Positions 55,583 to 64,000 of a stretch of DNA of 64,000 nt are shown piece after piece; the first letter of the stretch is position 1; every line of letters begins with the position of its first letter. Under the pieces are notes generated by a model. The model did no database searches and had not been told where the DNA came from. It worked only from the letters and a program-made list of their open reading frames with translations. The position numbers were made by a program, and so were the translations under genes. This DNA is from Knufia peltigerae. Taxonomy: Eukaryota; Ascomycota; Eurotiomycetes; Chaetothyriales; Trichomeriaceae. Location: positions 124,001 to 188,000 of the forward strand of contig JAPDRN010000005.1 of NCBI GenBank assembly GCA_030247855.1, read 5' to 3'.

Positions 55583-57475
55583 TCAGCTTGCTCTGCCTTT
55601 GGTTCCCTGCCGCAGCCTGAAAACATATCCACCATATTCACCTTGTTCAATCCCTACTCTCCCCGTACTCATACCTGCATGTTCCCCAAACATTTCACGC
55701 TTCTTGCGAACTGCCTGCTCTGCTCTCTCGCCTTCAAAACGAGCAGCTACCAACCCGGAAGTACTCAAACGCTCCCGTATTTCATTGGAGTCCTTGGGGT
55801 GAGAATGTAGCGCCATGATGGCCAGCAACACTCCCAGGACGGCGTACAATGAATTCAGCCCTACGAGAGTGTACAGTGGCGCCTTGGGAACTCTGGCAAC
55901 TAGCCTTGTGCTTCGCTGTTGCTCTTCCAGATTAGCTCTGCCATTCATGATGCCGGCACTCAGTGCCAAAGCGGCTCTCGAGTATGCCTGTGCCCACGAA
56001 TCCGCCATCTGTTGTGTGTCATTGTACTGTGACGCCGAGTAAGCGGCCGTCTCGAGTGCAACCTTGCCGAACCCATAATAGTTGCCCGCATTCAAGATTG
56101 TTCCCACGGAGCCATTCGCGACTTCCGCAGTTGCGTGTTGGACGCTTCCATTGAGGAAGTCGTAGCTGATCTGATACGCAGTGGCAGTGCAGTTTAGGAG
56201 CCAGCTCGTGCCGCCTTGGCTTGGGACAACAACGTTGCCATCTGCGATTTGTTCCTCGGTGGCGTGCAATTCGACGCGGGCCCAAACTCCAATGAAGTGA
56301 GGATTGCTCGATCGGGTGAGGAAATTTTCGTTCCCAGAGTCCGATGAAGCGTTTCCTAGTTCTATCAGTGCTGCATTGCGAAAGAAAACAATGCCGGCAC
56401 TCCGAAATGGAAGTCCAGTCACAGCATCAGTCTCGTCACCGTTGACATTTGGAAGGGCCAGATTCCCGTAGAATTCTTCTGTGCATGTGAAGGGCTCCAA
56501 CTCTTTAGTCTCAGCATGAAGGTGGCATTCCCGACCGATTTGGGCGCATGTGGTGTGCATGGCAAGGGACTCTGCGCGATAATCGAGTCCATCAGGGTTA
56601 TCGGCCGGGCCCAGATAGGCCATGTGCATGCCATCGATGAAGACGTCATAGACTGCGTTGTTGCTCGATGTGTTGGACATGACTCTAGCGGCTTCATTTG
56701 CTCCGACCAGAAACACGTCCCCGTGATCGCTGATGATGCAGTCGCCGGCATCGAAGTCGGCTGAGAGTTGCGTCGAACAAGGTCCGTCCGGCAGTCCGCG
56801 CCCAAGGCCCATAATCGGGGTTTGCGGCTCGACTATTTCAATGTTGATTGCTTCTATCACCAAGTGCAACCATGTATCGACGGCAGCGATGGTGTAGCCG
56901 AGAACTGTAAACACAGTCAAAAGAATAAGTGCACTACGCACGCAGGAAGCCATCTTCTCCTTGTTCGGCCAACTCCGATACGCCACCAAACTGAAGAAAG
57001 GTGTGATGCCGCCTGTCATTGTCTCCAGAAGCATGCCGAGCTGATAGGGTGTTGGCAAGTCAAACCCTGCCATTTGCGAGTGTTCCTTCAATTGTTTGGC
57101 GATGGGGAAAGACACGAGTGTCATGGCGCAAACGGTAAGTAGAGGTGCAACAGTACTGGACCATGAGGCAATTGTCACAAGAGTTGTCGGATTGAAGTCG
57201 ACATAAAAAGCGTCGCTGTCGAGCTTCGTCCCACGACTAGCAAGGGTATTGTTCGCCGTCGCTGAAGGTTCTTTTACCTCGTGGGCGACCACCAAACCCA
57301 ATGCCAACCCTGCAAGTCCCAACATGAGAACCACGATAAGGGTCATTGTCCCGAAAATGATCTTCTTGCCTCCGCTATTCGTATTCGTCAAGGATTGAGT
57401 ATCTTTGGCTAGATAGGGAGGCATGTTTGAGCCACTCCGACCGTCTTGTGACGCGAGAGAGTCGTAGCGTTCCAT
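55583..57475 (-). CDS. Conserved-looking membrane protein of unknown function
   Basis: A 630-aa, intron-free protein I do not recognise. The polar N-terminus (about 36 residues) is cytosolic by the positive-inside rule. Hydrophobic helices are visible at about residues 38-62 (FGTMTLIVVLMLGLAGLALG), 95-118, 178-200 (ALILLTVFTVLGYTIAAV) and 545-568 (LVGLNSLYAVLGVLLAIMAL). Between the third and fourth lies a large domain of about 340 residues with paired cysteines and several N-glycosylation sequons (NTSSNN, NASSD, NCT, NGS), which should be luminal or extracellular. The C-terminal tail is charged. The layout resembles many unnamed fungal plasma-membrane or wall-sensing proteins. No catalytic motif is visible. 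Confidence 0.8.
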   Translation of the reverse strand: MERYDSLASQDGRSGSNMPPYLAKDTQSLTNTNSGGKKIIFGTMTLIVVLMLGLAGLALGLVVAHEVKEPSATANNTLASRGTKLDSDAFYVDFNPTTLVTIASWSSTVAPLLTVCAMTLVSFPIAKQLKEHSQMAGFDLPTPYQLGMLLETMTGGITPFFSLVAYRSWPNKEKMASCVRSALILLTVFTVLGYTIAAVDTWLHLVIEAINIEIVEPQTPIMGLGRGLPDGPCSTQLSADFDAGDCIISDHGDVFLVGANEAARVMSNTSSNNAVYDVFIDGMHMAYLGPADNPDGLDYRAESLAMHTTCAQIGRECHLHAETKELEPFTCTEEFYGNLALPNVNGDETDAVTGLPFRSAGIVFFRNAALIELGNASSDSGNENFLTRSSNPHFIGVWARVELHATEEQIADGNVVVPSQGGTSWLLNCTATAYQISYDFLNGSVQHATAEVANGSVGTILNAGNYYGFGKVALETAAYSASQYNDTQQMADSWAQAYSRAALALSAGIMNGRANLEEQQRSTRLVARVPKAPLYTLVGLNSLYAVLGVLLAIMALHSHPKDSNEIRERLSTSGLVAARFEGERAEQAVRKKREMFGEHAGMSTGRVGIEQGEYGGYVFRLRQGTKGRAS

Positions 57476-58600
57476 GTTTTTGAGGGGAATGTCGTTATGG
57501 AATCGAAAGCCATCCTTCGATTATACGAGTGTGTTATACTGTGATCTGGTAGGCGAGGGACGCTCCATAAGCTTGCACCAGGGTAATATGCAGTAATGAC
57601 TGTCGATATCAGAACAAACGACAGGAGATACTCAATGACTGTATTTTCGATCAGAACGAAAGTCTGGACTGCGTCGCAGGAGATCGATTGACGACCTGAT
57701 CAGCCTTGTTAACCCTAGCATCATTTTTGTTGATTGCCATCAATTGGCATGGATGGGAGCAGCGCTTCCCTGAGTTGTTCAGGGTGGATCGTCGTTTCTC
57801 GAAATTGAAAGTCTTTTGGGTGCAATGATTGGGTCTGATGAATTGATGCGACAAGGCTGGTGTTTCTAGGCGTAAGCGGCCTAAGGGGCTCATCTTATCA
57901 GGTACGAGCCACCTCCCTGTCGGGTCCTTTGATATGGAGTAACAAGGGGCAGCCATATGGAGTCTCTCTAATCACTAAGCTTAGGCGACAAGGCCATTTT
58001 CTGGCCATCACATCGTCCCTAAACGTGACTTTCACACTTGCTGGTCATTCTGAAGCTTCATGTCTTCACCAGCTCACATACCACCTTCCTTTCTAGCGTC
58101 TATCCTAAGTCTTGGATCCGTCAAGTGTCACTCTCCTTCTTACATGTGAGATACCATATCCAGAAATTAATGCGGAGCAATTGATTCTGCCGGAACAGAT
58201 GACATAGAAGGTACGGCTGTAATTGGAGGCGGTGACCTAGATACAAATATTCACAGCCTTGTCGATTATTGGCGTTGACAGCCTCGTGCCAAGGCTGCCA
58301 CCAATTCGGCGACCGGCCATTACTCCGTATTCTTTGTCTTTTTGCTTCCTCACCGCTCAATCTTTTCTCCCGGCAGTATAAAGGGGATGGACGTGCCTGG
58401 AATATCCAGTGACGCGACTTATCACTTCACTCAAGGACTGCTCTCCAGGCACGTGCAGCCGCAGTGACAACCGTTGAGGAATTCCAAATGGAGCTGCGTT
58501 GTGTTCACTCATCTCCTTGTTCTCGGAAGGAACAATTCGACCCGCGGCAAAGGAGTTTGCCCAAGTAGTATTGATCTTGAATGATTGTTGCGAATGAAAG
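57476..58600. other. Intergenic, divergent promoters
   Basis: Lies between the unknown membrane protein gene (minus) and the ubiquitin hydrolase gene (plus). Short frames without domains only. Confidence 0.5.
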
Positions 58601-59781
58601 ATGTCTCGTGTGAACGACAATATTCCTACCAAGCTTGCCCTGGGGCGGTCAGCAAATGACGACGCACTGAAGACTGGCAATGCGACCGTGACCTCTTCCA
58701 CACCGGATGATGCGACAGCTAGCAAAGATGCTACACCACCCATCGATGAGTATGCTGGTCCCTGGACTGGATGGGCTGAACTAGAGAATGACCCGGTATT
58801 GTTACACATCCTTCCGAACTCGAATTTGGCTAACGGGCAGCCCAGGTTATCTTCACTACCCTGCTGCGGGAATGGGGAGTGCCGAGCATCCAAGTGAACG
58901 AAGTAGTGCCTCTTGATAGCATCTTTGATCATGACCCGTGTGTACCATGGACTGGCTTGATCAAGACCGGACTGCGCTGACCATGGTAGGGACGAAATCT
59001 TTGGTCTGATCTTTCTCTCGCGATGGGTGCCACAGGAATCAGAAAATGAGATTACAGAGGCACCAAAGGGTGTATGGTTTGCAAACCAGGTACGTTGTAT
59101 GGTTTTTGTGGCTTTCGATGCTTCTCTAACGATGACCAGACGTCATCGTTCTCCTGCGCGACTGTCTCACTGATGAACATCGTCAACAATCATCCAAACA
59201 TTGATCTGGGTAGCTCATTGAATGATTTCCGTACAAAGACCATGAGCATGACTCCCAAAGAGCGTGGCCTTGCATTGGACGCATTTGATCATGTCCGGGA
59301 AGTTCACAATTCTTTCGCAACTGATATTGACAAGATGAACGTCGATCTGCGATTAAAACAAGACTTCATTGCGGCAGAGAAGAAGAAAAAGGAGCAGTCC
59401 AAACGTCCTCGCAAAAGGCGCAAGCAGATGCAGGATTTTGACGACGAAGAGAACGGATTTCATTTCGTGGCATACGTTCCTGTTGAAGGAGTTGTCTGGA
59501 AGATGGACGGTATGGAGGTGTTTCCCCGCCAGGTCGGTCCCCTCTCAGAGAGCGACAGCTGGGTTGCCATGGTGCTGCCTGAACTTCAGGCTCAATGGGA
59601 ATCGGCCAGCACCAATGACCTGGAGTTTTCCTTGCTATCATTAACAAAGATGAAGGACGCATCGAGTATGGGGCAGGATCAGCAGAAGATGGACCGATTG
59701 AGAGAGGACTGGGGACCCTTTTTCGCTCAAATCATCAGAACACATGCAGAAAAGGGGACGTTGAAAGACTTGCTGGGTTGA
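58601..59781 (+). CDS. Ubiquitin C-terminal hydrolase (UCH, peptidase C12; UCH37/BAP1-like)
   Basis: Cysteine deubiquitinase. Proposed exons are 58601-58795, 58846-58937, 58990-59089 and 59140-59781 (introns about 50 bp), giving 342 aa. The catalytic set is complete: oxyanion Gln129 in FANQ, Cys135 in SFSCATVSL, His237 in HFVAYVPV and Asp252 in WKMDGME. The join between exons 3 and 4 rebuilds the classic N-Q-x5-C segment. Between Cys and His there is a basic insert (KKKKEQSKRPRKRRKQ) that looks like a nuclear localisation signal in the crossover-loop region. The C-terminal helices (MDRLREDWGPFFAQIIRTH) resemble the UCH37 extension. A role at the proteasome or chromatin is inferred from family. 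The N-terminal 47 residues are low-complexity. Confidence 0.9.
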
Positions 59782-60146
59782 GATGAAGGGCGTTGAGGAG
59801 CAGACTGTCACTTAGCCTCTATCGTGCCTCGGTGATAGACTTTTACGAACTCGGAATTCATGGAATGATCGATTGAGCTTAGACTGGTCCACCAATACAA
59901 TATCCTGTCATCTCATTCTGTTGACATAACCTTTATGCATGTATTTGTTGACGCAGTCCTTGTGGCGGCGGAAAGATGGTGGTCACGTGTCGGCGGGTTC
60001 AAATGCTCATGACGTGACGTTTTTTAAACCTCTTTGGCAAGGGAAACGATGAAATATAATCAATTCAAGTTCAATTTCATCCACATCACCATTTGCCCTT
60101 GTCCTACATGGCCAAGGCGTAGTTCCACTGTCAATGCTGAATCGCG
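59782..60146. other. Intergenic
   Basis: 3' flank of the ubiquitin hydrolase gene and promoter of the F-box gene. Nothing distinctive. Confidence 0.5.
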
Positions 60147-62123
60147 ATGTCTAGCAATCGTGTAGATGATGACGCCGTGATGCGAAAGCCGGAGAGTCAT
60201 CACCGGCCTCACCTCACAACACTCCCCGACGAAGTCATTCAACACATATTGTCCTACTTACCTCCTTTGGCGACAATCAATTTGCAGTACACATGCCGGC
60301 GCTTTGCCCATGCGACCCGTGAACCACTCTTATGGAAACAATACTGTTCTCAGTACCGCAGGTGGGACAGCCGACCACCCCACCTCCCCTACGAGGAACT
60401 GTTGAAGGATCCGTCTTTCTACGGATGGAAGCTGGTCTACGCCAGTCACCACATTGCGTCCCGATTGACACGGGATGCTATCGACAAGATGGTGAACGAA
60501 CCTGTCGGGCATTTGGATTTTGTCAAGGAGGTGCTCGATGCGGGCATCCATGCCAAAGATGAGCTCCGGAACCTGTATCAGAATGCGGCGTCTTCGCCAA
60601 ACCACCTCGCACAAAAGTAAGTGGTTTTAAAGCCAGGGTGTGACCTCGGATCTGCGCTAATCAAAGCTTCCCAAAAGATTCTGGTCTTCTGCCGCATCTG
60701 GCTGTCTTAATCGTTATTTGGCCGTTCAGGAGTGGCTGGACGCCAAAGCCCAAGGTGACGATATTGACGACAATGCCTTCGAACGGCCGATTGCCGCTTT
60801 TGACCTCTTTGTCGTTGAGATGCGGGAAGAGGGAGATATCGAAGATGTAGGTTGAGACACCACCACCAGTTGTGATGACAACTTCCATGAGTTGTGTTGA
60901 CCCAAGAAAAGATCTACGAGAGGCTGGATTCTTACGTATCATCGGTCCGCAATGCTCATCCTGATATTGACGACATGTCACCGCGGACCAAGGCCAGAAC
61001 CATTGCCGCACACCTGTTACAGAACAACTGGGTTGGCATACAAGGCAACCGCCACTACCACAGCCTGGACCACATGTTTCTTGGGGTCGCCCTGTTCAGC
61101 GAAAACAGAAACTCGGTCCCGCTGATCTCAGCTGTCATCTACTGCTACGTTGCCCGCCACCTCGGTCTCCAGGCCGCGCCTTGCAGCTATCCGTACCATG
61201 TCCACGCACTGATCCGGCCACCGGCGGGCATGGATCTGGACGGAAACCCTCTCCCTGACTCCTTTGATCATAACGACGGCCCGCACGAACTCACCCATCT
61301 GTACATGGACCCGTTCAACACATCGGAACCCATCTCGTACTCGGCCCTGGTGGAGCGGGCGCGCTTCGTCGCACCCATGTCGTCGGCCTCCCAAATAGAG
61401 TCGTACCTCTCGCCATCGTCGCCCCTGGACCTCACCATCCGCGCCTCCCACAACATCTTGATGGCGCCTCATGAGTACCGAGGCGAACCGGCGTTCCCCG
61501 TCGACGTCAAGCTCGCCTACTACGCGGCCCTCTGCGCCGCCATCATCATCCCGCGCGCCTCGGCCCATGATATCGAATCCATTCGTCGGCACGTCACCGC
61601 CCTGACGCACCACGTTTGCCACTCCATCGACCTCGACATCCACCTTTTCGAAGCCTTCTTCCTGCGGTTGACCGCCGAGTTCCCGGACGCCGCAGCCTAC
61701 CGCAGACTCATCCGCCACATCAAGGAGTCCGACCACGAGACTTTCCCGCCCCAACGCCGCTCCGACCCGCGCAACCGGGACGTCAAGTACCACGTCGGCC
61801 AGGTATTTCGGCACCGCCTCCGCGGCTACAACGCCGTCATCTACGGCTGGGACCCATACTGCAACATGGAAGAGTCCTGGATCACGCAAAACGACGTCGA
61901 CCGCCTGTCCAAGGGCCGGCACCAGCCCTTTTACAACGTCTTCGTGGACGACGGCTCGTCGCGGTACGTGGCCGAGGAGAACGTGGACGTCCTGTCGCCC
62001 GACCAGATAACGGACCAGGTGGTGAACTCCTTCGGCATCGACATCGGGAAGTGGTTCAAGCGCTACGATCCAGCCACGGGCACTTTTGTGAGCAACGTTC
62101 GCCAACGGTACCCTGATGATTGA
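60147..62123 (+). CDS. F-box protein of FBXO21 type (F-box, SirB1-like, YccV-like domains)
   Basis: Probable substrate receptor of an SCF ubiquitin ligase. Proposed exons are 60147-60616, 60678-60850 and 60907-62123, giving 619 aa. The F-box is near residues 25-70 (TTLPDEVIQHILSYLPPLATINLQ). The middle (about 230-490) resembles the transglutaminase-like/SirB1 fold found in FBXO21, including NRHYHSLDHMFLGVAL, ISAVIYCYVARHLGL and PAFPVDVKLAYYAA. The C-terminus is a YccV/HspQ-like domain (VKYHVGQVFRHRLRGYNAVIYGWDPYC...QPFYNVFVDDGSSRYVAEENV). The first intron is clear. The second (60851-60906) uses a weak GTTGAG donor; the stronger GTAGGT three bases earlier would break the frame, so this junction may be off by a few residues. 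Confidence 0.87.
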
Positions 62124-62713
62124 TGACCATTTTGGATTAGATGTTCCTAGGCTATGCATTCTGTGCGATTGGCGGGTTGAGATTCGTCGTACGAGAGAGA
62201 GGGACGGCATAGCAGTAGAGTTTGGTAGGGCGTTGGGATTATTCAGGTAGCTATTCGGGTCTTGTGTGAGGTGGATAGGAATGACTGTGCACTTGGTAGT
62301 ACTGGACACGAATTAACTCGCAATTGGATACGAATAGTGGACCCTTTAAAATATATCCTAGGCTCTCTATTTTCTTGTTTTATACAAGATTACCTAGCTA
62401 CCATACGCAGTGGCAATGGTAATGGTAGCGGTAGCGGTAGTGCCTGGCTCCATATGTATATTTTGGTGTCGAGAAGGTGAGATGAAGTGCTCTATTAAAC
62501 GCCATGGTCCACGGCGGGCATTGCGTGAGACCTGTGACGAGATAAGGCTTGTGGAGATGGCATATATTTGTAGTCGTGATTGAGAAGAGAGAAAGAAATA
62601 TATATACACCCTGTACTCCGTAAATATATGCGATGTAGTTAAGCGGCGAGCATCCACGGTAGACATGCGTCACGTGTATAAAAGTATTGTGTACTTTTCG
62701 GGGGAGGGATTCT
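62124..62713. other. Intergenic between convergent genes
   Basis: 3' flanks of the F-box gene (plus) and ABC transporter gene (minus). Contains a short hexanucleotide repeat at 62412-62441. Otherwise nothing seen. Confidence 0.5.
62412..62441 (+). repeat. Hexanucleotide repeat, GGTAGC type
   Basis: Five degenerate units GGCAAT, GGTAAT, GGTAGC, GGTAGC, GGTAGT in a row. Confidence 0.7.
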
Positions 62714-64000
62714 TCATCGATCGAGAGCCTGCTCTTGACACTATTTGGTGATCGTTAGCCTGCTTATACTTCTATTGCCCAAAGACTCCAAAAAGAACTT
62801 ACCATTTGCCAATACGCACCCCTCCGTCTCAACAAATCGTGGTGCGTGCCACGCTCCAAGATTCTAGACCCTCTCCCGACTTCACTCTCGCCAAACACAA
62901 AGATCAAATCGGCCTTTTGGACGGTGGCGAGACGGTGCGCGACGGCGATGACGGTCATGCTTCGTTGGCCCGCCAGGTTCTCGATGGCGGCCTGCACGAG
63001 TTTCTCCGACTGCGAGTCGAGACTGGACGTCGCCTCGTCGAGTAGGAGGAGCATGGGTTCTCGCAGCAGCGCGCGGGCGAGGCACAGACGCTGCTTCTGA
63101 CCTCCACTGAGCGATGTCTGCGTGTTGATTCCCAGTGGCGTCGCGTACCCATCAGGTAGAGAGGTGATGAAGTCGTGGATCTCGGCGGCTTGGCAGGCGC
63201 GGATGATTTTGGCGTCGTCGACGACGCCGCCAGAGCCGGTCTCGGAATCGTCTTCCAGACCCAGAACGAGGTTCTCACGGATCGTGCCGTCGAAGAGCTT
63301 GGGTTCCTGAGCCACGAGGGACAGGGCGCGGCGGTACGATGACACTTCATAGTCGCGGATATCTGTGTCGTTGAAGAGTATCGCTCCAGCGTTGGGTTCG
63401 TAGAAGCGTTCGAGGAGAGATATGACTGTCGTCTTGCCGCAACCGGAAGGGCCAACGAAGGCGACAAAGTGCCCGGCGGGGATGGAGATGTCGAGGTGCC
63501 GATAGATGGGAGTCTCGCGGGTCGGGTATTGGAAGGTCACATTGTTAAAGTCGATTTTGGCGCCCGTCCGGGAATGGGTGAGTGGGGTCTGTGGGCTCGT
63601 GGCGGTCTTGCGTTGATTTTCAGTGACTTCGTGTCGAATGTCGAGAATGCGGTTGGAAGCTGCGGTGGCGTTTGCCAGGTCGGGAGCGAAGCTGAGGAAT
63701 TGACCGGCTCCCTGGGCGCCCATAATCAGGGCAATGTAGATGACGAAGAATTGAGTGGGTTCATATTCGTGGGATGCGAGGAGTTGGCCGCCGTACCTGT
63801 TAGCAGAAACGTTAGCGGGTGTTGACAAGATGAAGGGACAGGTTGTTGTAGCGAGGGATTGACAGACCAGAATGTTAAGGCGATCGAACAGAGCTCGAGA
63901 CTGTCGGAGAGAGCAAAGACGAGAGCAGCGTAAGTCGCTTTTCGTGTTGATTTGCGGATCTGATCTCGCAGCAGCGTCTCATATTTGTTGATGATGGTGT
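62714..64000 (-). CDS. ABC-B (MDR/STE6-type) transporter, C-terminal part
   Basis: ATP-driven exporter cut by the window end. Exons seen are 63868-64000 (partial), 62803-63796 and 62714-62740, with introns of 71 and 62 bp. The first visible residues are membrane-domain helix (INKYETLLRDQIRKSTRKA, the loop before TM10-11), then LTFWYGGQLLASHEY. The second nucleotide-binding domain is complete: Walker A GPSGCGKTT, Q-loop AQEPKLFDG, signature LSGGQKQRL, Walker B LLLLDEATSSLD and switch His AVAHRL. The 27-nt last exon gives the ending YWQMCQEQALDR, as in full-length fungal MDR proteins; reading through the GTAAGT donor would give an unrelated tail. The substrate could be a peptide pheromone, lipid or drug. 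Confidence 0.92.

Noticed and set aside
61128..62309. 393-codon open frame on the minus strand inside the F-box gene
   Set aside because: Same kind of shadow. The Val/Gly/Arg-rich translation has no domain, while the plus strand gives a convincing FBXO21-like protein.
1..64000. CRISPR arrays, operons, riboswitches, prokaryotic origins
   Set aside because: The sequence is eukaryotic with spliceosomal introns. No regularly spaced short repeats were seen.

Overview
The window is nuclear DNA of a filamentous ascomycete (Pezizomycotina). Evidence: genes carry short spliceosomal introns (about 40-112 bp, GT..AG, often with CTAAC/CTGAC-like branch sites); there are fungal-only Zn(2)Cys(6) regulators and MFS carriers; ascomycete orthologues of SMC6, DHH1, POM152, UTP22, DUG1 and MRPL20 are present; and AT-rich blocks look like repeat-induced point mutation (RIP). 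The order cannot be fixed from the sequence alone.

The left half (about 1-33.2 kb) is accessory. It starts with a partial sugar transporter, then about 9 kb of gene-poor DNA with two RIP-like AT-rich blocks sharing a diverged direct repeat (2484-2660 and 9066-9239). Between these blocks lies a lone TRI12-type MFS efflux carrier. Next comes a compact module at 10.3-19.9 kb: a regulator with two tandem Zn2Cys6 clusters, a sugar transporter, a secreted GH3 glycosidase and a sulfatase. The 10-mer CGGATGTCGG occurs once upstream of the transporter and twice in the promoter shared by the GH3 and sulfatase genes; I noticed no other exact copy in the window. I read this as a candidate regulon for uptake and breakdown of a (possibly sulfated) glycoside, and it is the main finding. 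After two housekeeping genes (MRPL20, DUG1) comes a second accessory trio at 24.3-29.6 kb (FAD-dependent oxidoreductase, Zn2Cys6 regulator, MFS carrier), then an arylsulfotransferase-like secreted protein at 31.6-33.2 kb.

The right half (33.6-64 kb) is mostly core genome, densely packed: protein isoaspartate methyltransferase, cystathionine gamma-synthase-like enzyme, UTP22, mitochondrial citrate carrier, SMC6, DHH1, POM152, an undescribed membrane protein, a ubiquitin C-terminal hydrolase, an FBXO21-type F-box protein and the C-terminal part of an ABC-B transporter cut by the window end.

Exon boundaries were deduced by eye from splice signals, reading-frame phase and protein family conservation. 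I found no tRNA, rRNA or CRISPR array.
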